Below are positions 25,601 through 37,400 of a stretch of DNA of 64,000 bases, one piece after another (the first letter of the stretch is position 1; each line of letters begins with the position of its first letter). The translations under genes and the position numbers were made by a program. Source of the stretch: Taenia hydatigena (Eukaryota; Platyhelminthes; Cestoda; Cyclophyllidea; Taeniidae); assembly GCA_036345935.2 (NCBI GenBank), contig JADWOT020000001.1, positions 25,251,886-25,315,885 on the forward strand, read 5' to 3'. Below the pieces are notes generated by a model, which saw nothing but the letters and a program-made list of their open reading frames with translations, did not search any database and had not been told where the DNA came from.

Positions 25601-28399
25601 AGAGTGGGCACAGTTGTTAGCCGGGTTCTAAACATACTCCTAGCGCCGTTTCCCATAAATTACCAAGCAAAAAAGTTTCACCTCTGATTCAAGTGCAGAA
25701 TGATGGCTTGATTGATGGCCAATAAATGTTTTAAAAGTCATTGAATAAAAGGAAATAATACCTACATTTAATTACCCTTAGTAAAAGTAATGACCCACAC
25801 CAGCTTATTTTTGAATGCTGTTAAGCATACTGGATTTGACAGGAGAAAAGCGAGCAGTTAACTAATGCACAACCCTACAACTGTCACCTTTTCGCACCAC
25901 AGTTGCGGTGACTTCATCAACCCTTTCCAAATTAGTCTAGTCTCAAATTAATATCAGAGATTAAATGCACGATTATAGGAGGCGGGTTTCCAAAACACGG
26001 TGGCTACCTCAGTTTCGTACTCACCAATCAAAAATTAAAAGCAGGATTTCGAATGTTCTGAAACTCTTAGCAGCACTTCAAGTCAATCCTGAATACACGT
26101 GAATGTGCCGAGCGTCTGTGAGCCCTAATACAAGCTTCGAGCGTACTCAACGTTAAGCCGGTTTGCAAATTAACTGCTGTATGCAGGAAACTTGGACCCT
26201 GAGAGAGTGCATGTTTAGAAGCAGCTTTGTATGGAGTGTGATCAGTGTTCATCATCTCCTTATCATTCCCAGCAGCGTTTTGATGTTTTCAAGCTGTGCA
26301 TATGTGTCTAATTCTGCCAACTCTGCACAATGAGGGCCAAAATGCCGTTCCAGATGTTTTTATTTCAATTGCAAATTTAATTTCTTGACAACACGAGCTT
26401 AGAGCAATGTTAGATGTCGATGCAAACTTTACAGTCCTTTTATTTCAACCTAACCATGCAAGTTGCCTTTTGCTCTGATTCTCAGTTAGCGTGCTGCCGC
26501 CAATACAGCGAAAACTTAGAAAAGGAAGTAGATGCTACGGAGTTCTTGTGATCAACGTGAGGTACGTGCAAACAAATTTTAACGTCGAGATGCAACTGAG
26601 TGCGATGTTAGTACTTTTATGCCTCACCATTTCACTGTGACATTACCGCTAGCAAACATGCTGTCATGTTAAACACGTTTCCTTTGATTATGCAGCATCT
26701 TAATTAACTTATTAAAGTGAATTGCTGAGATTTAACAGCACTAGATTGCCTGCCCATATTCAATCAAGTACTAGTTTTAGTAGCTATCAGATGCTACTTT
26801 CGTTCATTTGAAGCTGAGGAGATTAAAGAGAATCAATCCACTAAAGAGAACCATTTAAAGGATACCCCTTTTCAAGATGGTTAATTTGGCAGCGTAACTA
26901 ACGAAAGCAGTAGTTTTTGCTTCAAATAACCTTGATTTTGAATAAAATTCGCCTGGTGATTAGCCGTCACGCATGAACGCCAAATGCTATTAAAGAGTTG
27001 ACGTGCATAGCGGACCATCTTTGAGTGCCCTAATGTTATTCTTGGATAGCCACCATGTTTTGTGCTTTGCTTACTTAAGTGTTAAATCCTAAGAGTGTCG
27101 ATTCTACTGCACGAAATGTGATCTAGCTAAAAGTGTGCGATGCACTTTAGCCCATTTCAGGTGTGGAAAGGCTAAGGTGTAAAGTGGATGGTCATTCAAT
27201 GTCCCATTAATACCCTTTTATGCAAATGAGTTGTCATTCGGTAAGCACAAGTCATTTAAACTAATCTAAGGCTTACAGTTTGGAACTAAGGAACGTTTGT
27301 TTTGTGAAGTGTGGGAGAGCAAAGTTTGGTATGATGCATCCTCATTCGTAGACGAATGCAAAAATCCATGCACTTACTGTCGAAAAAAGAAATGCATGAC
27401 ATTGTGATGACAAAATCATTCTCTTTTGTGAGGAAGGTGTTTTCGGTTCTCCTTGTCAAGTCCAAAAATTCAGATATTTGTGATACCGTCCCAGATAAAG
27501 TTTCGTTTGATTACTTATAGTGCCACTTTAGCCACAAACCCACTTCAATGCGCTATAAAAATAACTGACATTTCTTTATCAGAGGTGGCTCTTTTGCATT
27601 TACTAGCACCAATAGAGGCGTTTCCATAATAAAATCAGCTGCGAGCTTTCACTTGTCAGGAAGCACTCCTACAGGCAAACTCAATAAAATTAAATTTGCA
27701 CCTAAAATTAGCAACTAAGTTTGGGCTCTGAGGCATCGCAGTAAGCAGCAGATTACAATCTGCAAAAGGCAACTCAAATAAAAAGGTTCAATAGTGCAGT
27801 CCCTTTTCCCTTCTTTCGAACTCCAAAACTCTCTTTCCAAAGATTTGCCTTGAAACCTACGAAAAGTGATAATGCGAGTGATAATGCCTCCCTTAGTCAT
27901 CGGTGTGGCTAAATTTGCATGCTTACAATCCATATAATGCATTACCCTCCCACACCATGCTAGCGTTTCCACAGGCCAGTTGCCCCTGGCAAATTATATT
28001 TCCTAGCATCTGATTTCTCCACCTTGTCAGAGTTGTAGCGCATATGTTTAAAAGAACACCAATTGCCAACAGGATACTGAGCACGCCTTGACAAAGATTT
28101 TACCTCTGCGTCCCTTTAAAATCTTGTTTCTGTAGCAGTGTAATCGCCTTCTAAGGCATGAGGGGCTTCTCAAATTCCATTACGGATTGCTTTTTAACTT
28201 TACTAAACATTATTAATGAAACATTCAGATAGTTTAAGTTAAAAAGTAAGGAATTTTTACCTGAGAATCTCTTACGTTTGTCATAGAGGCAAGGTGACAA
28301 AATTTTGATGTGGTCTTAAACATTGGAAGGGTCAAAGTAGGAGCAACGAAAGCGCAGAAAGGAAACATGTCATCTACTAGGTATTTCTTCATGCAATCT
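19700..28399. other. Non-coding stretch containing repeat copy A1
   Basis: I see no gene. The longest open frames are 91 codons (20789-21064, minus), 86 codons (23162-23422, plus) and 85 codons (27715-27972, minus), all within chance expectation and without known motifs. The only internally supported element is the family A repeat at about 20409-20461. The octamers GCATTTAA/TTAAATGC lie at 20622 and 25971, and TTTAGTGC lies at 22013. There are no simple-sequence arrays, no long inverted repeats by eye and no RNA-gene signatures. Confidence 0.55.
20363..20470 (+). repeat. Family A interspersed repeat, copy A1
   Basis: This is a diverged copy of a short unnamed repeat whose other cores are at 32134-32187 and 41347-41400. 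The most reliable block is 20409-20461. It begins TGCACGAT and contains TAAAGATTTGAAACC, which matches TAAAGCTTTGGAACC in copy A3; by eye the right half matches A3 at about 20 of 26 positions with one gap. A possible left flank, CGTAAACCTTCATCGTCA at 20363-20380, resembles a segment left of A3, but its distance from the core differs (about 25 versus 68 bp), so the flank is less certain. No coding capacity, target-site duplication or terminal repeats were recognised. The class of element is unknown. Confidence 0.55.
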
Positions 28400-29140
28400 T
28401 AAACTAAAGCAATATGGAGCACATTATCATCCATAGCGTTTTCGCTACTTTTGTTCGCTCAATTAAAATATGATCTGTTGTGAGGAATTTAATTGTTGAC
28501 CATGCATTGCAAATGCTTGGAGTAGAGAGGGATGAATGAACTGCAAAGAGATAGAGGTGGGAAATGAAGAAGCGCATCAAAGACAATGTAACCTGTTTGA
28601 AAATCGTGATGAGGAAGAATATGCGAGTGACTTTTAGTGATGCTAATAAATAGACAAATGCATGCTGAGATCTAATCTTAATGAAGAGATTTGAAAAACG
28701 ATGAGCAGATAAGTGAATTAAATTAATTTGTAGCAAAATGAAATCTATAATCTGTAGAGACGTAGGAGTATAAGCAAATAGATAAGTAAGGGCAATACTT
28801 TAAAAGGATGGACAAATATCGGGTGGTTTAGGGATGAGTGAATCAATCAACAGGTAAAGGAATGATGAACGATTGAAAAGATGACAAAAACGGTGTAAGC
28901 ACGCGCGAAAGCAGGAACGAGGGAATAAAGAAATTTGTGTTTGAGGGCTAATGAAGAAACTGGTGGTAAGGAAGATATGGTAAAGCCATGAAACAAGGCG
29001 AGATTTAAGATTATGTAGAGATCAAAAGGTGAACAGAATGACTGGTATTTAATAAGTACTTAAATTTAGGGCACACGCGCAGCCAAATAGAGATTTAGGC
29101 AGATTAGCAAATGGAAAAATGCATTTGAAATAATAAAGAT
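28400..29140 (+). repeat. Purine-rich low-complexity block 2 (decayed tetranucleotide array)
   Basis: About 740 bp with strong plus-strand G over C and A over T bias. Line 28921-28980, for example, holds only two C in its first 45 bases. Reading 28861-28932 in steps of four, 8 of 18 consecutive tetramers end in GA (ATGA, ACGA, TTGA, ATGA, GCGA, AGGA, ACGA, GGGA), where one or two are expected, so a 4-bp periodicity survives. Nearby words such as TGAATGAA and AATCAATCAA fit the same idea. I infer a mutated NNGA-type tetranucleotide microsatellite. The depletion of minus-strand stops explains the 110-codon minus open frame at 28404-28736, which I do not regard as a gene. Confidence 0.6.
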
Positions 29141-29989
29141 AGTTGGGTTAAAATAAGACTCATCTGCAATTGCCGCTTCCAATATCCTTACCAAATTAAG
29201 CTGCTATTCGTGAATTTTTAGTTAGATCACATTCCTCGCAGGAACAAAGGTCTGGCTCTTATGTAGGCAGATGGAGATACAAGCGCATACGTGTTAGGAA
29301 GGCGAGAAGAGAACTATTGCATGCGTATGCTTTGCTTTTGCCTGCATACAATCTCCATAACAATCCTACTTACTTTTCTTTGCTTATTTTTCTCCCCTTG
29401 AATGGGGTGTTTAGCGAAGGCAAACTCAATATGATTTATACTACTCCTCACCTTCAGAATAATTAATGGGCAATTAGCGGGGTGAAATAATTCCCATTTC
29501 TTCTTACAGATCCATTAAAATCGCTAAAATTTGTGCAAATGAAAGCTAAAAGACAAAATAGACATTTCGAATTGAGCTTTGGGTCCAAGTAGTTTCTTTG
29601 GACGTAAGCACGGGACTAATTAGAAGATCGTTCCCCTTCACTCCGTGTCTGATCAAAACCGTGAGGACATAAACTTGGTTTGGTAGCGGGTTTGGATTAA
29701 ATAGGTTGTATAATCACCAAATACTTGGTTTAGTATGGTGCAATAAGCAAACAGTTGGAAGATAATGTGTCATACCATAGGTATTTTACAAAGATGTTTA
29801 TCATAAATATTTTTCGAGACCCACCCTTCTTCACGGTACCCAGATGGACTTTTTGAGGCATATATTTTGAAACGAGGTATTTTGCGCAAAGAAACCATGG
29901 TTACAATCTTTGAGTAAGTAGTGTTTTCTTGCCAAATGAGAAACTCAGCAGCTTTAGTCAAGTTGATCAGACTTGCTTAAAGGGCGCAG

Positions 29990-30092
29990 AGTTGTTGACT
30001 AGAGAGGTGATAACTAGTCCAGACATTTAATTAAAGATACCAGCTGCTATTCGTCGGTTCCCTCATACGTTTTTGCTGTTTCACAAAGCAAC
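29990..30092 (+). repeat. Family C interspersed repeat, copy C1
   Basis: The core at 30019-30053 matches 42078-42112 at 30 of 35 positions without gaps. Both begin CCAGACA and end CTATTCG. Weaker similarity continues on both sides: the left parts share a GACTA/AACTA region about 20-30 bp upstream, and the right parts share CCTCAT-CG followed by a CAAAGC block. The match is far above what chance pairs in 64 kb would give for this length. Both copies have the same orientation and lie 12 kb apart. The ends, the element class and any coding function are unknown. Confidence 0.65.
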
Positions 30093-31929
30093 AAAATTTT
30101 TGAGCATAACGTAACATTCTTGTGAGGCAATCAATTTCTGAAGAGAAGTCTAATTGTTCATGCTTTTCTTGACTCACGCTTGCGTGACTTTCACAACGGA
30201 TTTCTCACTCGCTGCATGAATATACAAAACATTGGGAAATCGACTCTTCGCCAGCTCGAGAGCCGTTAGTCAGGAGCGACACTTAATCTAGGAGAGCAAC
30301 TTTGGTCATTTTCAGAGGAACTCTTTAAGTTTCACCTATTAAAAATGAACAATAATCTTAGCTTTTAGTAGGCCCCTTTTATAAATGCGACAGCCCAAAA
30401 GAGCGTTTTGATTTCCCTGAAAATTGTATGAATCGGCATCATAATGTACCATACTGCCTAATTTCACATTTTTTAAATAATGTAATTATAGCCACCGGAA
30501 AATATATATTTTGGCTGTTCGTCCCAAATTTCGAGTAGGTACATTCCATAGTTATAGATTAGGGTTAAAACTCAGCATCTAGTCCTTATTATTGCGCAGG
30601 AGAGCCTTGTATATCCATTTCTTCTTTATTTCACTTCTAATGTCTTTACAAGCAATCGCATGCTTACCTAGTTTACTGCAACTTTTCTTTTATTTTGGTG
30701 GTGGCACGAAATCATGGAATAACCGCCTGCACAATTTACATTGCAAACATTGTTGATTTTAAAGGTTGCTTGGGTGGATGATATATTAACTGCTAAAGCC
30801 GCAATGCACGTTTGATTTGCTAATTTGAAGAAACGACGTAGATCCGCAGCAGACACGAAAAAATGCATTTGCCTGCAATGTGTTTCCGCTAAAAGTTCAC
30901 AAATCTTTTGTTCATTTTAGTCTTTTCCTTCAGAACGCTTTAACTATCATAAGCATATGCTGTGGGCATTTTTAAACAAGCGCTTAAGTAGATACCTTTC
31001 GAATGGGGCTTTGAGACCTGTTTTGCCTCTGTCGGTATGGCAGCATATGCAGTGCTGCCTCAGATGGTTTAGCAGGCAAGCGTTTTATTTCGCCCAGTAA
31101 ACAAATTGATTATAGGAAGGAGTTTAGTCTTTTGAAATTGCGTAAATGTGCATTGATATGATATGAACTATCCTTGCACACAAATAACCATCTTCTAAAG
31201 CAAATTTCTATACATTCTTGAGATTATAAATAGAAACGAAAAATAAGCAGATAAGTTGCGTCACCGTGAGATTTCCTCAAAGTTTAATAGCAATCGAAAC
31301 TGAGACCTAACCTAAGCACTTTGATTATCTGCAGAATGTCGCTTAGAGCCGAGCGCGGGTGCTAGTTTTCGAGCGACCTCAGTGCCCTTATAAAAAGCCG
31401 TGCAGGCAAATTTGCCGTAAGCTTGATGCTCAAAGAACCACGAAGAAGCCAGGATAATGCAAATGCAAACAAATCGCCTATGTTGCGTAACTGGAACTGC
31501 CACTTAAAATGTGACTACGATTAATAATAAATGGCACAAAATATGCTCATTTATGTTGCAATTATTCCGTAGTTAGGAGCACCGTCCCGCTCATAGAGGA
31601 TCCTCAAATGAACATAATTTGCAAATGCTACGATAGGAGAAAGTTAATGAGCTTTATTAAAATACTGAATTAAATCGCACTACTAGCCCAAAAATTTGTC
31701 GAAGCAAGCTATGGTGGAGAGAACCAACAAATTGCGCTTAAGTACACATGAGTGCGATTAAAATTTAAATTATTTTCCATAATTTCCATAGTGATTGCCG
31801 CCAACATTATGAAAATAATAACTGACCTGTTTGCAAACTTACTCTAAATGATTTAATGCATAGAGGGCAATATCAAAAGGCACCTTACAAAATCGAATTT
31901 CATAGCAGCTGGTGAAAGCACCAGGCGAA

Positions 31930-32270
31930 TGCTTGAACATAAAACTACAACATTTACGAAGGTCGTGCTTCGTCATGGGACTGCCTGTAAGTCACTCCTC
32001 AGGAAGTTAAAATTCGGTGCATCTAATGCCAACAAGAGCGCGCGACACATCGCTATGGACAGTAATTTTTTCGGCTCATCGTGCCTCTTCCATCTTCGAT
32101 TAGTGCCTTCTGTTGCAATGCCTTGACTACGGAGTGCACGATAAGGCTGTCTGAAGCATCTTAATGCTTTCGAACCGAGGCAAATTTGGTATAATCACCT
32201 TGCTAGAATCGCGCTTGCAGATTCAGCTTAACAGGTACTTAAGCCGTGACGTCAAACAATTAAAATGGAG
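31930..32270 (+). repeat. Family A interspersed repeat, copy A2
   Basis: The core 32134-32187 aligns without gaps to 41347-41400 (copy A3) at 39 of 54 positions, about 72%. Shared blocks are TGCACGA, AAGGCTGT, GCTTT and GAACCGA. The block TGCAATGCC about 20 bp upstream also has a counterpart (TGCAATCCC) before A3. The outer limits given here are generous; similarity beyond the core is patchy. A 65-codon plus-strand open frame (31929-32126) overlaps the left flank but is not preserved in the other copies, so a coding function is unlikely. Confidence 0.6.
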
Positions 32271-33690
32271 CCTTAAAAATAATAAAAATGAATTCTCTGA
32301 CAGGTTTTGCTAGTCAGTGCGGGTCAAAGAACTTTCTGTCCTTTTATCGCTTGGGTCTAGAAGCATGAAAATCCAAAGAAGGTGGCCATATTTTAAGCCC
32401 AGAGTGCACCGATTGTTTAATAGTTATTACCTTCATAGGAATTGGCAATCACTTTAGTGCAAAGCTATTAAATCGGGTGAAAAAGAAAGTTTTCTTTACT
32501 CTTTCCTTGAGGAGGCAATTTTGCTTTTATTTTAATCACTATGTAGCTACTAAGGAATATGCCTACAAGACTACTTTCTAAAGTAAACGTTAAGGGTACT
32601 GAGATGGCATCTTAAATTTTCTGCCTTGCGATCAAGTTTTCTTGCTTGTGGTGACTCTGCATATACATTACCTACACAGGAACAATCTTCGCATGCTATG
32701 ACATCATTTAGATTTTTGAGAATAAGTGGTGGGAGATGTAAGCATACAAGATAAACACAGCAGTGCATTTAGCCGTATCAAAATATTAGACGCTGTTTTA
32801 TTTTTTAAGCACCCTACAGCATGTGGATTAGAAGGTAACATAACAAAACTAGACCATCTTTAGGCTTAGAAGCCTACTTGGTGCACTAAATAACTAAAAC
32901 TTTCCTTCTCTTCAATAAGAAAAGTATCATTCTAATAGAGTGCTAATCAGAATTTCTAACGTTTTGCGTAAGTTTCTTGTAGCTACCTTCAAACTGGTCT
33001 TAAGCCTCCATAATGTTTCCAAAGCAAAGCGAGTGCACAATATACTCAACTACTTTCGTCCCCAACGAAAAATGCCACGGATTTAACTGTTGCCCCATTT
33101 ATTGCTTATGCATGATTGGATTGATGTGGCATCTGTCTTACCAAAATCTCGAAAAGCATTCGTGACAAAGAGTAGGTCGGGCTAAATTTGAGGTTTCGTA
33201 CTGTAGCGAATGATAATCCTTATTATATTTATGCTTAATTTGCTACTTTAAAAAACTAAAAAGGATAAATCGCTAAAGCTATGAGTTAATATAAATCAGG
33301 TAACTTGGAAAGTACTCCGCTATTCTGTAGCATAAAAATTTGTCCTCCTTCGTATGGGAACATTGCCTAATCAACGCCACCGGATTCCATTACTTCCTCA
33401 CAGAGCCCTTAGATATCATTTAGGTTAGCCGCAATGAGGATTATTTAAAATTCTTAAATCACCTAGCAGGGGCAATTAATCGAACATCCCCAACTTATTC
33501 TTACTAACAAGTGCTGAGGGAAAATTCTACTCCGCTTCCAATGTTGAATGCTACCTCTGGTTAAGTGACATATTTAGGATCGTCTGGTCAAGCACTTATT
33601 GGGCAGAATGAGGCAGCTGTATGCAATACGAATGCGGAAGTATGAATTGCTGATATATCAATACATTCAGCCTAAAATTATTGCATCGTA

Positions 33691-34068
33691 CTAGCGTAGC
33701 AAAATCAGCTGAAGTAACTGAACTGCACACTGCCCATTGTGCGCAAACGAAATTCCCTTGATTTCTACCCTTACCTCGCTTCTACTGCCTGCATGCTCAA
33801 CGCCACCGCTAAATAGCGGCATTGTGTATGCCCGACCTGGAGCATGGCGCCTGACCTTAATAATAAAAGCAGTAAACGCCTCTGATTGTGCGAACACTGC
33901 GGCCATGCAGTGAACGTTGCGTGTCAAAGTGGTCAGCTGCATCCGTAGTGTTCGAAAACACCTGCTGCGGTTGACAACTGGAAGGTCAGTTAAATAATTT
34001 ATCCTATAGTTAGAATCTATCACTCTCCAAATTAAAGGCCGTTGGCAAAAATTTACTAAATTTTCCAA
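33691..34068 (-). other. GC-richer patch with a 125-codon open frame
   Basis: This patch has visibly more G, C and CpG than its surroundings. The minus-strand frame starts only with TTG (complement at 34066-34068). From the first ATG, about 42 codons in, some 83 codons remain. The product has no motif that I recognise. Two compact GC-rich hairpins lie on the DNA: CCGCTA/TAGCGG at 33806-33819, and CACTGC/GCAGTG around 33895-33912. A decayed exon, a CpG-rich regulatory patch or an old transposon fragment are all possible, and nothing in the sequence decides between them. Confidence 0.3.
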
Positions 34069-34421
34069 GCTGCTCTATGTGAAGCACTAGGACTAATTTA
34101 AATCTGCCTTGATGAGTAGCATTTTAGTTTTAAAAGAGTGTGTATGACCTTCCCAGGCCATACTTATTCAGACCAAATTTTAACCCTCTTTACACAATCA
34201 TGACTTGGTCAAGTTTTGTTCAACAATAATCTGAGGTGATGATTGGGGCAAAACCGCCTTGGCCACAAGCCAAGTTTTTGATAGATGCATACCATGATCA
34301 GCTTTAATCTACTGAAGACAAAAGTTGCCCTTGTATGAGTCGCCACATCTATGATATCATTAAAAGCGCCCTTCTTCCAGACACGCTCCCATGTTATCCA
34401 TCTAGATAAGTTACGCCATTC

Positions 34422-34441
34422 AAGCATGCTACGGCATGCTT
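34422..34441. other. Perfect 8-bp hairpin with TACG tetraloop
   Basis: The arms AAGCATGC (34422-34429) and GCATGCTT (34434-34441) enclose the loop TACG. In RNA, a UACG loop closed by C-G belongs to the very stable UNCG tetraloop class, so a transcript on the plus strand would fold firmly here. The reverse complement of the loop is CGTA, so the special stability applies to the plus-strand transcript only. No adjoining motif identifies a structured RNA, and a few 8-bp hairpins with short loops are expected by chance in 64 kb. Confidence 0.55.
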
Positions 34442-37400
34442 AAAGCAGCCTTCTGCCAACAGTAATGCATCTTAAGATTAATATTAAGAGCTATTTTGTT
34501 TAAAAGTTATGCACAACTTATGCAAAAACTGGTCAACAATCATCAACGTTACTATAACGCTAGCTGAAGGCTTAGTTCACACCTCCAGAATGACGGTCCG
34601 AATAAACCAGTTCCATTGTTAGATGCATATATGTATTGTGGCTACCTCTTCCGCTTTCGAATCAGCGATTCCGAGAGTTAAGATATAGTAGCATTGAGGT
34701 TCGCAGGGCAGTAAACAAAAATTTACGAGTGACTTGGGTGTGAGTTATCTACTAGGCAATGAAGCGCAAATGGCGTCCTGCATCCCAGGGTGCTGATTTA
34801 ATCCAAATTTACAGAGCGCTTATGCGCATACAGTAACCGACAGATTCTTTTGTTCCTATGAGACAGCTGTTGAAATTTGTCTTTTAATGCCTATTTTTCT
34901 TTTCCTAGATAATCATTAAAGGATCATGCAGTTTCTGTAGTAAACCAAAGCCAATGAGAAATCTCGACTTTCCTTGACTTGCCGACGCTCAACACAAAAT
35001 CCTACTACTACCACAAGAAAAAAGCCAAAATAATTGTTTGGAGACTACTTCGTTGCCTTCTAACTTTTTAAGTTATCAAATAAAGCTGCCTCTATTTATT
35101 CATTCTTATATAAATGAAGTGAGTCGTATTTTGCAAAGAGACCCAGAATAGCAGAAAAATGCAGCTAGGCATGTAATTAAAACTCCTCAAAGGCAAATGT
35201 CTGGTAATGCTAGACTATCTTAAAGCCAGAATTCATGTACTGCTTTTTGTTAAAAGCCTAAAAATTCCTTAGAATTGGGGTCTTAGTAGGCCAAATCTAC
35301 GTCATTTTAAATCTCTACGCTGCAAAGGAGACGAGAGGGCATATTTCGCTAAAACCACTATGAAAAATTGGTTCCTTAACTTGGTATAGCTGCTTTATAA
35401 TTCTGGCAGTTTTCTATTCTAAAAGCATATTTAGAGGAAGCAATCACGATATAGTGGGTTACATTATTTGTTTACTTCTCCATAATTTGGGTGCTATGGA
35501 CTATTTATTTTGCATCCATATACGTTGAACAAAATGTTAATTTGAATGAGGATAAAAGATAGATAAAACAACTGTGTCGTTCTTTCGCATACATGGCGGT
35601 AGCGACTGCAAGGCGAATGACCTTTCTGCATCATACCTGCAAACGAGTGGATGGAAGATGGACAAATGATGTGTTTTTGGGTAAATTTTGCCCTTAGCAT
35701 AGGTAGGGTTAAGTTTGCAGCATTAGTATGTGCGACAGCAGTACGTATACCAGTGAGAATGACCTCAAGAAGTAGGGCATTAAGGGCTTCATGTAGCGAA
35801 CGGGTCTCTAAAAATACATAATCAATCACTCTACGTGATTATTAATCCTCCTGGAAGCAGTGCTGCATAATTTCTGATTAGCAGACTGCGAAAATACGAG
35901 ATATGAGGCAAGTTATTAACATGCTCATCGGATGATGGGAAAAATCTAGCCCTTGCAAGGCAATCTTCTACGTACATTATGCCAAATGGTTATTTTGATC
36001 AGAAGAAATTGCAGATTAAATGCATCCATGGCTTTTGTTAATGCGAGTTTCACAGACTGGCGCTTGAGAGTCACGGCTTGTAAAATGCAGAAAAGCAGGT
36101 TAAAATATTTTGAGGTTTTTCTACAGGACCGTAAATTTTCCTCTGATGGATAAATTTACATTTGTTACTTTTGCAAATCACCTGCTGGCAGGAGTGAGAT
36201 GAAATTAATTCTTGCCCATTTTGACACCAATTATCTCTACCGTATCACGCCGGCGAGAAACATCACGCCTGGTGGTTAGCTACCATACCCGTTAGTGCCT
36301 CAATTTTCATTCTTTAATGCATTCATTAACCTTAAGCTAACAATAATTTGGCTTAAAGCGTGTCATCCTCGTAATTCTTTTAGAGAGTCAGAGTGCAAGA
36401 ACTGCTAAAGCTTTTTTCAGTGCTTAGTTTGCACTTAAAAGAAAGTCCATTTCAAGATTTATCAAGCACTTATCAAGACTCTTATCCATCAGGCAGAAGG
36501 GAATATCTGATACCTTTACAATGCTCATGGAATTCTTCGTCACCATTGGATGGGTAATTTGTTTAAACGCTAATGTTAAACAGAGATTCCGGCTTTTAAA
36601 ATTACATTTCTATCCTGCTTTTTGAGGACATCATAGGGATTTTCAAGAGAATACGCACCTTTATTTTTTGGTTTAGGCACCAACTTTAATTTAGTGCCTT
36701 TTTACCTGTTGTATACTCTTACCAAGGCAATTTTATAAAGTTCTAAGCATCCTTACCATGATTCTGAAAGTATGATACTACTCTCTTGCGCTGCTTTATC
36801 GGGACTACAGACTGCTCGACTAAATCAATTTGACCAACATAAATTTACAAGGATAAAAACACTTTTACAAAGGGCCCGGTTTGGGATAATTTTTGCGATG
36901 TCAACAGTGACATGCGATTCGCCATTATGTTGAGTAAGGAGCTTTACCTCCTGACTACGATGCTCTTATTACTAGTTGGATTATTGCTTTCGCCAAACTC
37001 GTTAATGTTTGTTGGATTTAGATTTCATTTTCGATAAGTCACCTCTTTTCAATTTCATGTATATTGCATAAAAGGAGCTCAAAATTAGGCATGTGGTCTT
37101 ACGGTTCAGTTCAACAAGTAGCTGGCTATTCCGCAGGAATCGTGTGGATGTTACAGCCTCTTTAGATGTAGACAAGCTTTTAAGGTGAGAAAGAGGCAGA
37201 TGTCAAACTGACATTAATATTGCTGAGACAAGCATTTACTGCTCTACTCAGGTTTTGAGTAATTTTATCAGATATAAGGCAGCATCCGATGAACTAGAAA
37301 ACTCATTTTGGCCTTCAAGGTCATTGTTAGCAAAAGTCTATTATACTTCACCTAATTAACCCGAATTCGCTTAAAATCTAAGATCTGTTTCGAACTGATT

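Larger units (their letters stand above)
29141..33690. other. Non-coding stretch with repeat copies C1 and A2
   Basis: I see no gene. No open frame exceeds 66 codons, which makes this the most stop-dense large stretch of the window. It holds family C copy C1 (about 29990-30092) and family A copy A2 (core 32134-32187). TTTAGTGC or its complement lies at 32453 and 32883. Nothing resembling an RNA gene or a long inverted repeat was seen. Confidence 0.55.

Noticed and set aside
28404..28736. 110-codon minus-strand open frame
   Set aside because: It lies in purine-rich block 2, where minus-strand stop codons are depleted by composition; the product has no motif.
29180..29215. Possible third family C copy (AGCTGCTATTCGT)
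   Set aside because: Only this 13-mer matches; the flanks differ from both C copies.
35494..35829. 111-codon minus-strand open frame compared with the family B minus frames
   Set aside because: It starts with GTG, and the apparent residue similarity to family B could not be aligned over any useful length.
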